Assembly: GCA_902771735.1 (NCBI GenBank)
Contig: CACXXO010000001.1
Span: 62,001 to 126,000 of the forward strand
Reading direction: 5' to 3'
Source: an uncultured Bacteroidota bacterium
GTDB taxonomy: Bacteria; Bacteroidota; Bacteroidia; Bacteroidales; P3
DNA length: 64,000 nucleotides
Numbering within the stretch: position 1 is the first letter of the stretch; each line of letters begins with the position of its first letter. Made by a program: the position numbers and the translations under genes. The notes beneath the pieces are model-generated. The model worked only from the letters and a program-made list of their open reading frames with translations, was not told where the DNA came from and did not search any database. Shown piece after piece: positions 1-9,196 of this stretch.

Positions 1-845
1 GAAGAAGACAAAGCTCAAATGTGGACGACCGTCGCCGCACAGGCAAGAAGGTCGCCATCGGTGGTGGTCTCGGAGCCGTCGTCATTGCAGCCATTATGAC
101 CCTGCTCAACGGTGGCAACATGGGCGACGTGGTACAGCAGGTGGCTAACAACGCCTTGAGCGGCCAGACCGAGAACTACACCCCCACGGCCCAGGAGGAG
201 GAATTCGCCGTGTTTGCCAAACAGATCCTCGCCTCGACCGAGGATGTGTGGACTGCCGAGTTCAAGAAACTGGGCCGCACCTACAAGGCGCCGACCATGG
301 TGCTGTTCCACAGCTCGGTGCAGAGCGGCTGCGGTGCTGCCAGCTCGGCCATGGGTCCCTTCTACTGCTCGGCCGACGAGTGCCTATACCTCGACCTCGA
401 TTTCTTCAACGAGATGCCCAAGAGCCTCGGCGCCGGCGGCGACTTTGCCTACGCCTACGTCATCGCCCACGAGGTGGGTCACCATGTGGAGCACCTGCTG
501 GGCATCCTCGACGAGGCCCACAGCACCATGAGCCGACAGAACGAGACCGAGAAGAACAAAACCAGTGTACGTATCGAGCTGCTGGCCGACTACTATGCCG
601 GAGTGTGGGGCTACCACGAGAACAAGATGTTCGGCTCGCTCGAGGACGGCGACCTGCAGGAAGCCATCGATGCCGCACAAAAGATTGGCGACGACTATCT
701 CCAGAAGCGCGCCCGCGGCTCGGTCTCGCCCGAGAGCTTCACCCACGGCACCTCGGCCCAGCGTATGCGCTGGCTGAAGAAGGGATTGCAGACTGGCGAC
801 GTGCGTGGCGGCGACACCTTCTCGCCAAACTACAACAGCCTGTAG
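1..845 (+). CDS. Neutral zinc metallopeptidase, YpfJ/KPN_02809 family (5' end cut by window)
   Basis: Codons 468-485 read HEVGHH, the zinc-binding HExxH helix of this putative metallopeptidase family. The frame is open to the window edge, and codons 3-20 read RRQSSN directly before VDDRRRTGKK. That matches the conserved N-terminus of the family (RRQSSNVxDRR), so the real start lies a few codons upstream; the GTG at 21 is only the first start-like codon inside the window. A glycine-rich hydrophobic stretch (GGGLGAVVIAAIMTLL) follows and should anchor the protein in the membrane with the protease domain outside the cytoplasm. The C-terminus (HGTSAQRMRWLKKG) is also typical of the family. The physiological substrate is not known. 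The family call is firm; the activity is inferred. Confidence 0.9.
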   Translation, partial: RRQSSNVDDRRRTGKKVAIGGGLGAVVIAAIMTLLNGGNMGDVVQQVANNALSGQTENYTPTAQEEEFAVFAKQILASTEDVWTAEFKKLGRTYKAPTMVLFHSSVQSGCGAASSAMGPFYCSADECLYLDLDFFNEMPKSLGAGGDFAYAYVIAHEVGHHVEHLLGILDEAHSTMSRQNETEKNKTSVRIELLADYYAGVWGYHENKMFGSLEDGDLQEAIDAAQKIGDDYLQKRARGSVSPESFTHGTSAQRMRWLKKGLQTGDVRGGDTFSPNYNSL

Positions 846-875
846 AGCAACACTCCCCTTCACGGAAGGACAAAA

Positions 876-911
876 AAAAGCCCCGCGCAGATAGTTCTAC
901 GCGGGGCTTTT
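876..911. terminator. Bidirectional rho-independent terminator
   Basis: A perfect GC-rich stem (GCCCCGCG at 880-887 with CGCGGGGC at 900-907) is extended by A/T pairs. It has an A-run on its left and a T-run on its right. It lies between the convergent zinc peptidase gene and the outer membrane protein gene ending at 927, so it can serve both. Confidence 0.9.
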
Positions 912-926
912 AAGTTTTTTCTATTG

Positions 927-2147
927 TCAATCGCTGCAGCTCGGGCTCCAATGGGCCGGCTGGCGGTAGCGCGTGGTGTTGGTGCCGAAGTTGTAGATGT
1001 AGCCAAGGGTGATGGAGGGGAGACCCACCCACACCACATTGTAGCCGAACATGCCGGGCAACGGGCCTTCGGGACCCACGCCGCCACCGATGCGCGGCGG
1101 CACCATGAGATACTTGAAGTCGGCATAGAGGTCGCTGTGGCGGCCGATGTAGTAGCGCAACATCAGGCCGAAGTCGGCACCCATGTCGAATCGCGGATTG
1201 TCGAAACGCCACACCAAGCCGGCACCCAGGTAGGGCAGCACGTTGAGTTTCCTGCCACGGGTGAACTTGAGGGCATGGGTAAGGTTGAGCATCACGTCGG
1301 TATGCAGCATGGAGAAGGTGTAGGCTTCGCCAGGCTCCTGATTGATAGTGTCGAAGGGAGCGTGGCCGGTGAGACCGGTGAGCTGGAAGCGGATGGTCCA
1401 GAAATTGCTGAAGTTGCGGCCAAACATAACCTCAGGCGCCACACCATACATGCCCAATTCATCAACATGCTCGAAGGTGAACGAAGAGAAGTTGGGACCG
1501 ATGCCGATACCGAAGAACCAATCCTCGAAGACGTCGCGCGATTCGTGCTCAGTGCGACGGAGGAAGGGCGACTCGGTGAACTGGCGAGTAACTCCGAGGA
1601 GGGCCGAATGGAGATAGACGCCATTGCCTTGGGCAAGGGCCTCGGAGAAGAAGTTGCACTTGTACTCCATGAAGATATCCCACCCTTTGGAGATGCGCCA
1701 GTTGAGCTGTCCGCCCAACATGACCTGGAACTCACGGTCGGTGCCATTGTTGGCCACAGCCTGACGGAACGACATGCCGAGGCCAATCATGGGGTAGAAA
1801 TCGGGGATATACCACTGATGGTGGCGGATGCGGAAGAAGGTGGAGGTGAAGTCCCACAGGAATTCGGCATTGGCCATGGCAAAGTTGGCCGTATTGTTGC
1901 TGCCGAGGATGCCGTTGGGGATGGTCATCATGTCGAAACTGACACGGAAAGCCAGCGGGCTGACAATCCACTTACCGACTGAGATGCCACCCGAGAAACC
2001 GATGGGGTTGTCGTTCAAGCGATTGCTGTACATGCCCAAGCCCCCTTTGAGGGAGGCGAACATATTGACACCGAAGTCGGTCCCCACCTGGGCGTGGGAC
2101 GCCGAGCAGGTGACCGCCATCAGCAATACAAGTATGATTTTCTTCAT
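927..2147 (-). CDS. Outer membrane beta-barrel protein with internal duplication (paralog 1)
   Basis: This is a 406-residue protein with a type I signal peptide (MKKIILVLLMAVTCSASHAQ). Its body is rich in alternating hydrophobic/aromatic strands and Gly/Asn turns, as in an outer membrane barrel. It consists of two related halves, about residues 22-195 and 211-395. For example, FYPMIGLGMSFR near 117-128 matches VLPYLGAGLVWR near 303-314, and PLAFRVSFDM near 64-73 matches FWTIRFQLTG near 249-258. It is 15 bp downstream of a clear paralog, and both follow trigger factor on the same strand. I do not recognise a named family and assign no substrate. A structural or porin-like envelope role is inferred from architecture only. 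Confidence 0.75.
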   Translation of the reverse strand: MKKIILVLLMAVTCSASHAQVGTDFGVNMFASLKGGLGMYSNRLNDNPIGFSGGISVGKWIVSPLAFRVSFDMMTIPNGILGSNNTANFAMANAEFLWDFTSTFFRIRHHQWYIPDFYPMIGLGMSFRQAVANNGTDREFQVMLGGQLNWRISKGWDIFMEYKCNFFSEALAQGNGVYLHSALLGVTRQFTESPFLRRTEHESRDVFEDWFFGIGIGPNFSSFTFEHVDELGMYGVAPEVMFGRNFSNFWTIRFQLTGLTGHAPFDTINQEPGEAYTFSMLHTDVMLNLTHALKFTRGRKLNVLPYLGAGLVWRFDNPRFDMGADFGLMLRYYIGRHSDLYADFKYLMVPPRIGGGVGPEGPLPGMFGYNVVWVGLPSITLGYIYNFGTNTTRYRQPAHWSPSCSD

Positions 2148-2162
2148 AGAGCAGGCTGTTTT

Positions 2163-3410
2163 TTAATTAATGGAGCTGTTGACCGGCATACGGTAGCGCG
2201 TGGTGGAGTGTCCGAAGTTGTGGATGTAGCCGAAGGTGAGCATGGGATATCCCACACCGAAGATGCTGCCCGAGGGGCCGGCCTCGCCTGCCACACGCGG
2301 GGGAACCATGATGTACTTGAGGTCGATATAGAGGTCGCCCATGTTGTTGATGTAGCGGCGAGCCATGAAGCCAGCGTCGGCAGCGACATCGAAACGAGGG
2401 TGATCCTGATAGCGCCACACAGGACCTGCACCGAGGTAGGGCAGGAAGTTCCACTTCACGCCGCGGCGGAAGTTGAAGAGGTGTGTCAGGTTGATCATGA
2501 AGTCGGTGTGGAGACAGTTGAAGGTGTACCAATGGCCGGGATGCAGGACGTCGGTCACTGTGGCTCCGTCGTCAGAAACTTCGGGTTCCATGTGGGCTCG
2601 CTCGCGGGCAAGGAAGCCGGAGAGCTCGAACCGGATGGTCCACACTTCGCTGTAGTTGCGGCCAATCATCAATTCGGGAGTGAAGTTGTAGAGGCGTGCG
2701 TCGAAGTTGCCGACATACTCGAACTCGAAGGAGGAGAAACTGGCACCCATGCCGAAGCCGATGAACCAGTCATCGTTGGTGCTGCGCGACTCGAACTTGG
2801 TGCGACGATGGAAGGGGTCGTCGGTCCAACGGTGGGTGAGACCGAGGGTGATGGTGTGCATGAAGTTGTCGCCACGGCTGCCATCAAATCCCTGAGGCAG
2901 GAAGAAACACTTGTACTCCAGGAAAGCGTCCCACAGGGGAGCAAACCGGACAGGCATGTTGAATCCTAGCATGGCCTGGAAATCGTTATCGGCTCCATGG
3001 GTCTCGCCATTGATGGTAAGCTCGGGACGATAGAGCAGACCCAGACCGATGAGAGGATAGACGGGACATGGGAAGAGGAAGTTCTTGTTGTAGACATGGA
3101 AGAATGTGGCGTTGACATCCCACATGAATTCGGCACTACCCATGAGGTAGAGGGCGCTCGTCGAGGAGTTGGCCTGCAAGGCACTGGGGGCCATGGCAAC
3201 ATCGGCAGCCACACGGAATGCCAGCGGACGCATGAGCCACCAGCCAACGCTAAGGCCGCCGGCAGGCACGCTGAACTGGGTTTCGCCGGAATGCTGATAC
3301 AAAGCGGCACCAGCATTCAACGACCAAAAAAATGTATTGTCGGCCACCGGCTGGGCCTTTGCGCTCAGCGCAAAGCCAGCCAGCAACAGTGACAACAACA
3401 ACTTCTTCAT
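2163..3410 (-). CDS. Outer membrane beta-barrel protein with internal duplication (paralog 2)
   Basis: This 415-residue paralog of the neighbouring gene has a signal peptide MKKLLLSLLLAGFALSAKAQ. The shared signatures are in the same order: AEFMWDVNATFF near 93-104, YPLIGLGLLYR near 118-128, FLPYLGAGPVWR near 322-333, and a C-terminal GYIHNFG...TTRYRMP like the GYIYNFG...TTRYRQP of paralog 1. Like its partner it is built of two homologous halves. The gene starts 34 bp after the trigger factor stop, with no terminator visible between them, so it is probably read through from the tig promoter. Function unknown; barrel topology is an inference from strand periodicity. Confidence 0.75.
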   Translation of the reverse strand: MKKLLLSLLLAGFALSAKAQPVADNTFFWSLNAGAALYQHSGETQFSVPAGGLSVGWWLMRPLAFRVAADVAMAPSALQANSSTSALYLMGSAEFMWDVNATFFHVYNKNFLFPCPVYPLIGLGLLYRPELTINGETHGADNDFQAMLGFNMPVRFAPLWDAFLEYKCFFLPQGFDGSRGDNFMHTITLGLTHRWTDDPFHRRTKFESRSTNDDWFIGFGMGASFSSFEFEYVGNFDARLYNFTPELMIGRNYSEVWTIRFELSGFLARERAHMEPEVSDDGATVTDVLHPGHWYTFNCLHTDFMINLTHLFNFRRGVKWNFLPYLGAGPVWRYQDHPRFDVAADAGFMARRYINNMGDLYIDLKYIMVPPRVAGEAGPSGSIFGVGYPMLTFGYIHNFGHSTTRYRMPVNSSIN

Positions 3411-3444
3411 AAGGGGTTACAGGTTAAAGATTACAAGTTAAAAG

Positions 3445-4800
3445 TTATGCTTTGGCACGCTCGGCAAACTCCTTGGCGGAGACCTTCTCGACCACAGGTT
3501 TGACCTGGTCTTTGAAGAGCTTGCTGAGATTGTCGGCATACAGGCGGTCGATGACCTGGGAAATGTTCTTGCGGTCAGCGGCAATGCTGCGGGCAGCCTG
3601 CTCGAGGCGCTGCTCGGTTTCTTCCTTCTTCTCGCCAGCGGCCTTGGTGTCGTTGCGACGCAGGATGTCCTTGATGTAGTCAACAATCTGGTTGTTGGTG
3701 GGCTCGACGGGGCTGATGGCCTCGAGTTTGGACTCGATGAGTTCCCACTTCAGCGAGGGGACATACTTGTCGTTCCAGTCGGCCTCGATGGCCTCGGGAG
3801 TCATGTCTTTTTCGCCGCGGGAAGCGAACCAACGTTTGAGGAAATTCTCGGGCAGGGGGGCGGAGAACTGGTCGAGGAGGGCTTTGCGGACCTGGTTGAC
3901 AAAGAGATAGTCGCTCTGCTCAGCATTGGCTTTCTCAATTTCCTTAGAGAGAAGTTTACGGAAAGCGGCCTCGTCCTTCACAGTCTGTCCAGGGAAGACC
4001 ATCTGGAAAAGTTCGTCGTTGATTTCGTGGGGAATGATACGGGAAATGCCGGAGAGGGTGAGTTCGACGTCGGATTTGAACTTCTTGGCGGCGGCGGTAT
4101 CGATGTGGAGGGCACGCTCGATATCGGCAGTCGGGAAGGCCTTGGCCATGTTGAAGACAATCTTCTCTTCGGCTTTCTTGCCTTCAAAGAGAGGCATAAG
4201 CTCGGCATCTTTGAGGTTGAGGAGATTGAGGGAGACGAAGGTTTCGATGCCACCTTCCTTCTTGGCACCGTTCTTGTCGAGTTCGACAAGCTTGCCATAC
4301 ATGATGTCGCCAGCGGCAACGACCTCGGGAGTCTCGAACTTGCCGTAACGATTGATGACATTATTCAGTTCGGCATCGACATCCTTGGCCGTAACTTTCA
4401 ACTGATTGTATTTGACATCGACTTTATCCCAAGCGATTTCGAACTCGGGGGCAATAGCAATGTCGAAGTAGAAGGTGAAGGAGGTACCCTTGGCGAAGTC
4501 GACCTCGCCAGTCTTCTCATCGTTAGACATGGGCATGCCGAGAATGTGGAGTTTCTCGTCGTCGATATACTTGAAGAGGGAGGTGTTGAGGGTGTTCTGC
4601 ACGGCATCACCAACGATGGCAGGTTTGTACATGCGTTCAATCAGTCCCTTGGGTGCCATACCCTTGCGGAAGCCGGGGATGGTGGCCTTGTGCTGATACT
4701 CTTTCAGCTGTTTGTTGACACTTTCAATGTAGTCGTTTTCCTCGATATCAACCTTGATACAGAGTTCCAAATCACTTAATTTCTCTCTTGTGATGTTCAT
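3445..4800 (-). CDS. tig: Trigger factor, ribosome-associated chaperone
   Basis: This 451-residue protein has trigger factor architecture: an N-terminal ribosome-binding domain with the signature GFRKGMAP at 43-50, a central PPIase-like segment from about residue 150, and a long helical C-terminal chaperone domain with many charged residues. It binds the ribosomal exit tunnel and shields nascent chains. Start ATG at 4800 fits the family (MNITREKLSDLELCIKVDI). The Bacteroidetes-type -7 box at 4853-4860 lies about 50 bp upstream. The two outer membrane barrel genes follow closely on the same strand. Confidence 0.95.
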   Translation of the reverse strand: MNITREKLSDLELCIKVDIEENDYIESVNKQLKEYQHKATIPGFRKGMAPKGLIERMYKPAIVGDAVQNTLNTSLFKYIDDEKLHILGMPMSNDEKTGEVDFAKGTSFTFYFDIAIAPEFEIAWDKVDVKYNQLKVTAKDVDAELNNVINRYGKFETPEVVAAGDIMYGKLVELDKNGAKKEGGIETFVSLNLLNLKDAELMPLFEGKKAEEKIVFNMAKAFPTADIERALHIDTAAAKKFKSDVELTLSGISRIIPHEINDELFQMVFPGQTVKDEAAFRKLLSKEIEKANAEQSDYLFVNQVRKALLDQFSAPLPENFLKRWFASRGEKDMTPEAIEADWNDKYVPSLKWELIESKLEAISPVEPTNNQIVDYIKDILRRNDTKAAGEKKEETEQRLEQAARSIAADRKNISQVIDRLYADNLSKLFKDQVKPVVEKVSAKEFAERAKA

Positions 4801-4852
4801 CTGATTGTTTATTTTATTGATTTTTAGTCTTTTTTATATTTCCGTTAAAATG

Positions 4853-4860
4853 CAAAAATA
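4853..4860 (-). promoter_or_regulatory. Promoter -7 box for tig
   Basis: On the minus strand this reads TATTTTTG, a match to the Bacteroidetes -7 consensus TAnnTTTG. A TTGCC lies about 22 bp further upstream as a possible -33 box. The rest of the 137-bp gap to the next gene is AT-rich with no other signal I can see. Confidence 0.7.
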
Positions 4861-4937
4861 CGCAAAATAATTGGATTTGAGGCAATATTTTTATATTATA
4901 ACGTATTTTTTTGCACTTCTCAAATTTAAGATATTAA

Positions 4938-5951
4938 TTAATAGAGACCTACGCCAAGATTAACCAAGAAATAGTACAATCCACGACCATCAATGTCGGA
5001 ATTGTCGCACGGCATACGTTTGAAAAGGTGGGTGCGACGGGCGGCGAAAACCCCTACCCCACCCCTGATGTTGTTGTATACATCGGTGTTTTGTGAGATA
5101 GCCGACCCCGAAGTGACGGTGGAGAGGTATGCGTTGAGGTCCTCGCTGCAGCAGGTAAGGTAAAGGTCGACCTGAGGAATGTAGCGTTTGCGGGCGGTGT
5201 CGGCCTGAAGTTGCATCTGCAACTGACTGAGAAAGAGGTCGCGCGAGAAATAGGTCTCATTATACTTGGCCGAGACCGACGGACATTTGAGGTCGACATG
5301 CATGGTTACACCTTGCTCCTCATAGTAGAAACGGACAACAGGCTGATAGCGACGGGCGTTGTCGAGAGGGTTCCACTTGATGTGGCAATAGTTGGAATTA
5401 TCGCCACCGAGATGATCGTAGAAAGATAGTCCACCGCCCACAGTGTCGTTTCCGTTGAGCACAGTGACCGTGGGTTTGGTGATGAGCGATTCGGCAGTTT
5501 TCTTGATGAGTGAGATAGGGTCGGTGGTGGCGAGGACTGTATTGTCGGCAACGTTGCGCACAGTGAGGACATACTCATAATCCTCCTTGAGGCGGCTACG
5601 CGTTTCATACCAATAGAGCGGTTGAGCCCTATGGGCGAAGAGGCCAGAGTCGATGTTACGCTCGACATAATTGAAGGCCATGGAGTCCTTCAAAACGCCA
5701 TCCTTATAGGCCAAAAGTGAGACTGAGACTGTTCCTTGTGGATAATTGATGGAATCGGAAACTTGCCCGTATTCATATATGTTGCCATTGGTCAGGTAGC
5801 ATCGCTGGACACGCACCCAAGTGGTGTCGTCGTCCTGATCAAGCAAGCAATAGACCGCAGGGATGTTTTTCCACTCGGCATTGGGAGAAAACTCAACTTC
5901 GCAGGCTGTAAAGAGAAATACAATGGGAAAGAAATATAATATTCTACGCAT
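4938..5951 (-). CDS. Surface or periplasmic lipoprotein, DUF4249-like
   Basis: This is a 337-residue protein. The lipobox FLFTAC puts the acylated cysteine at about residue 17, so it is a lipoprotein. The following segment (short strands, WVRVQRCYL, then SVSLLAYKDG) resembles the DUF4249 family of Bacteroidetes lipoproteins; this family call is from memory of its pattern and is moderate. It is the last gene of an apparent three-gene operon (barrel, GH2-like protein, lipoprotein) with a gap of only 5 bp to the GH2-like gene. Exact role unknown. An accessory cell-surface role together with the two upstream gene products is an inference from linkage. Confidence 0.65.
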   Translation of the reverse strand: MRRILYFFPIVFLFTACEVEFSPNAEWKNIPAVYCLLDQDDDTTWVRVQRCYLTNGNIYEYGQVSDSINYPQGTVSVSLLAYKDGVLKDSMAFNYVERNIDSGLFAHRAQPLYWYETRSRLKEDYEYVLTVRNVADNTVLATTDPISLIKKTAESLITKPTVTVLNGNDTVGGGLSFYDHLGGDNSNYCHIKWNPLDNARRYQPVVRFYYEEQGVTMHVDLKCPSVSAKYNETYFSRDLFLSQLQMQLQADTARKRYIPQVDLYLTCCSEDLNAYLSTVTSGSAISQNTDVYNNIRGGVGVFAARRTHLFKRMPCDNSDIDGRGLYYFLVNLGVGLY

Positions 5952-5956
5952 ATCTT

Positions 5957-8900
5957 TTATTCTTTTTTCTGGATTACTTCACTCACCACAATCTCGTCCA
6001 TCAACAGCCACGGTTTGAGTCCTTTTGCCCTGTGCCATGACGGAACCGTTCCTATTGATTGGGCAACAATCTTCAGGAATCCAATTTCTTTCTTCCCAAC
6101 GGGGACCTTGAGTTCGACCACCTGAGGACTATTGGCATCAACCGTGGCGGGATTGAAAGGCATGTCAACATGCACAGTGTCGGTGTAGGCACTTCCATCA
6201 TGCGAAAGCAATATCGACACCTGTTTTGGGGCAAAGGCCCATAACTCGGGCGAATGGGCATAGCGGAGGGTTATGAATTCAATGTCGATAGACTTGGAGA
6301 GTTCGACGGTGGTAGTCACTCCACTACCGGAGAAACCAAGCCACCCCTGCTGCAAATCGTCGACGGAAGAACGTTCTCCGTCAAAAAGCAGTGTATCGGT
6401 ACCTACATTGAACGGAGTGTTTGGCTTCTGTGAAAAAGTGGTGCGGACAATATAGTCATAGTTGAATTTGCGTGTGGCAGTGAACGACGGATTTCCGTCT
6501 TTACCATAGGCACGGGCTTTGACGACGGTGGTGGTTGTGAGTGTGATGGGTCCTGTGTAAAGCATGGAGGCCTCCGAAGGCTCGCTGCCGTCGAGAGTAT
6601 AGCGGATATCACCTTGTGCCTGAGATTCAATGCTCACCGTCAACGGCTGCGAGAAACGAGCTTCGGCAGCCTTAATCGACGGCGGATCAACGACACCTGA
6701 CTTCACTATAGGCATTTCCACAGCATAGAAATCCTCGGGGGACTGTCCCTGAGAATATCCTCTCATGTGGAGACGGAAAGACCTGCTATCGGGGGACGGT
6801 GAAAGGGTCAGCCGATTCCCTTTGACATTCACAGTGAAAGGCGAGCCAATCAAAGTGAGATACAGACTGTCAGGACCACGCAAGTCTACACACCAACGTA
6901 CTTGTTGTAGTGTGGTACCATCAAGTTTATCAATCAACTCATTATATACGCCGGGGAAACCCATGCCACGATTCGAGAAGAAAGTCTCGCGGAGGAGGCC
7001 GAACCACTTCAAGTAATCGCCCTCGCGTCGCGGTAGAGAAACAACCACCTGAGGTGCAAGGTTACCACGGAAAGCATCGGTGGGAGACACGGTGTAGTCG
7101 ACTACCACATCGCCTGTTCCGAAAAATGTATAGGTCACGCGGGCGTCGCACATGGGACGTCCAGCCAATTTGTATTGCAGCATAGCATCGACACATACAG
7201 TGCCTGAATCGGCAGCGCGTCGCGACATTGCCACCACCTCCGGTTCCCAATCCATATGACCGGCAAACTGAAGTGATGGCGCAATATCATCCACATTACA
7301 AGAGTCAACAACCAGCGTTCCTTTGTTAACGAAGGGACGTCTGGGCAGGCTTTTACCAGGCAATGGAATGACCACTTCATCCACCACCGAGTTGTTCATT
7401 CCGCGCAACTCAAGTTGGAAGAGGACAAACATTTCCTCTCCTGGCTGGAGGTCGACAGGTGGTATACGGAGTTTTACAGATTCCACACTTCCTCCGTCGA
7501 CAGCCACTGGCAGGTCTCCTGACGTGATGCTGCGGCGAAGATTAGTAAATATATTATAATCCAATATATATTTGCTGAAATCAGAGAAGTCGTTCTGATT
7601 ATACACCGTGAATTCGGCATCATCGATGGTAGTCTTGGACAAGTGTACGTCGAGTGGACCATACAGGAATCTCAAATCAATAAGTTTCACTCTGCTTAAC
7701 GGCCACTGGTCGACAAAGCCTCCCTGCAGGTTGCGTCGATTCTCCACCAATGACCAAATCTCATCAAGGGTAGAGAAATTTCCATCTGATACAGATGCCA
7801 ACATAATATAAGGCCTATCCCCCGTCTTCTCAAGCGACTGGCGCAATGTTTGCACCGTAGGACTCACCAAAGCTATGACATCAGTATTTTCGGAATGCTC
7901 GGCGCCGGCAAAGATAACAGGACGACTTTTGTCGAGTTCTTTAAGTCGCTTATAGGCAGCGCCCATACAGATACCATTGTCGCGGCTTTCTCCCAGCGAC
8001 CACGCCACTATAGATGTATAATTCTTGAATTTGCCATAGAGATTTTCAACGCGACGCACGAACATGGGTATGAAATCCTTGTCGGTAGCCACAGCATGTT
8101 GCTGTGTAGATGTCGGCAAAAGGTTGGCATCACACACCACGTAAAGCCCCATTTCGTCACATAATTGATAGAAATAGGGATCCATCGGCGAGTAGCGCGA
8201 TGTACGTACCGCATTGATATTGTTTTTTTTCATAGCCTGCAGGTCTTGCTTGATGCGCTCTCGGCCTGCAAAGCCCTCGGTGTGTTTCAATCCGTAGGTC
8301 ACACCTTTCAATGTCAAAGGCTTACCATTCAAAAGCAATAAGCCGTCTTTTACCTCCACACGGCGGAATCCAAACCGAGCGCCCACCAACTCCTCCTCTT
8401 CCATATCCTCGTTGCGAAGGTGCACCACCGCCGTGTAAAGATTAGGGGTCTCGGCCGTCCATGGATTCACGCCATTCCATGAGCGGCTCAGGTCCACCTG
8501 CATGTTGTCGGTCTTGTTGAAGACAACCCAACGTCCCATACGATCGAACGCATGTCCTTGGGGATCCCAGACTTCGACCTCCAAATAGTATTTCCCTTTC
8601 TTTTTGCTGTTGAAGACACTGACGTCAATTGTCAGTGTGCCAGATTTCGTCAATGGATCATAGTCAGCCGTCAGCGCAAGGTCAGCCACATTGGGGTCTC
8701 CTTTGAACAACAAATAGGGCTCGCCGTTGAGCCCCACCATTTGATCGCCACTCTCCAGCAATGCCTCGCGCGGATGATTCAGTGTTTCAACAGACAAAGT
8801 ATTTTTCTTTCCATATTTCAGGAAATCGTTGAGAGCAAACTCGTTCCAATGGCGTGAATCGCCGCCATAGCCCACAAACTTGCCGTTGAGCATCACTCGA

Positions 8901-9193
8901 CAGGCGTATCCGCACCTTACGTTGAAAGACACCTGATAATCTTTCCAGAATTTCTCAACCTCTATCTCTCGAGAATAGATGGTAGAGCTATCGGTCTGCT
9001 TCTGATTCCATCGACCCGTGAGCTCCATGAAATAGGGAGAATCGCGATAAGCCGACTTGACAATGCCTGCTTCGTCCTCATATGCTTCCACATTTGCACG
9101 GGCCGACAATCGTTTCCCATCGTCATTCTGGCCTTTTGCAGCGACATAGCAAAGAGTCAAGACAGCCAAAAGCAGCAGACCTTTTTTCATCAC
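5957..9193 (-). CDS. Glycoside hydrolase family 2-like protein lacking catalytic residues (probable pseudoenzyme)
   Basis: This is a 1078-residue secreted protein (signal MMKKGLLLLAVLTLCYVAAKGQ). It has the GH2 order: jelly-roll sugar-binding domain (about 40-160), Ig-like domain (170-280), and TIM barrel (from LLLNGKPLTLKGV near 286). In the barrel the acid/base position, normally the Glu of WSLGNE, reads WSLGES at 398-403, so aligned without gaps the Glu becomes Ser403. The nucleophile position (LacZ ILCEY) reads IMLAS, with Ala466. The metal site IETHG reads LPTST, and LacZ NRHEHH and SHYP are also changed. The C-terminal part holds an Fn3-associated/chitobiase-C-like domain (about 865-935) and a discoidin-like domain. 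It is probably a carbohydrate-binding or scaffold protein rather than a hydrolase. The gene lies 3 bp after an outer membrane barrel gene. Confidence 0.8.
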   Translation of the reverse strand: MMKKGLLLLAVLTLCYVAAKGQNDDGKRLSARANVEAYEDEAGIVKSAYRDSPYFMELTGRWNQKQTDSSTIYSREIEVEKFWKDYQVSFNVRCGYACRVMLNGKFVGYGGDSRHWNEFALNDFLKYGKKNTLSVETLNHPREALLESGDQMVGLNGEPYLLFKGDPNVADLALTADYDPLTKSGTLTIDVSVFNSKKKGKYYLEVEVWDPQGHAFDRMGRWVVFNKTDNMQVDLSRSWNGVNPWTAETPNLYTAVVHLRNEDMEEEELVGARFGFRRVEVKDGLLLLNGKPLTLKGVTYGLKHTEGFAGRERIKQDLQAMKKNNINAVRTSRYSPMDPYFYQLCDEMGLYVVCDANLLPTSTQQHAVATDKDFIPMFVRRVENLYGKFKNYTSIVAWSLGESRDNGICMGAAYKRLKELDKSRPVIFAGAEHSENTDVIALVSPTVQTLRQSLEKTGDRPYIMLASVSDGNFSTLDEIWSLVENRRNLQGGFVDQWPLSRVKLIDLRFLYGPLDVHLSKTTIDDAEFTVYNQNDFSDFSKYILDYNIFTNLRRSITSGDLPVAVDGGSVESVKLRIPPVDLQPGEEMFVLFQLELRGMNNSVVDEVVIPLPGKSLPRRPFVNKGTLVVDSCNVDDIAPSLQFAGHMDWEPEVVAMSRRAADSGTVCVDAMLQYKLAGRPMCDARVTYTFFGTGDVVVDYTVSPTDAFRGNLAPQVVVSLPRREGDYLKWFGLLRETFFSNRGMGFPGVYNELIDKLDGTTLQQVRWCVDLRGPDSLYLTLIGSPFTVNVKGNRLTLSPSPDSRSFRLHMRGYSQGQSPEDFYAVEMPIVKSGVVDPPSIKAAEARFSQPLTVSIESQAQGDIRYTLDGSEPSEASMLYTGPITLTTTTVVKARAYGKDGNPSFTATRKFNYDYIVRTTFSQKPNTPFNVGTDTLLFDGERSSVDDLQQGWLGFSGSGVTTTVELSKSIDIEFITLRYAHSPELWAFAPKQVSILLSHDGSAYTDTVHVDMPFNPATVDANSPQVVELKVPVGKKEIGFLKIVAQSIGTVPSWHRAKGLKPWLLMDEIVVSEVIQKKE

Positions 9194-9196
9194 CTA

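Noticed and set aside
21-23. GTG at 21 as the true start of the zinc peptidase.
   Set aside because: In-frame codons before it encode the conserved RRQSSN of the family N-terminus, so the gene starts outside the window.
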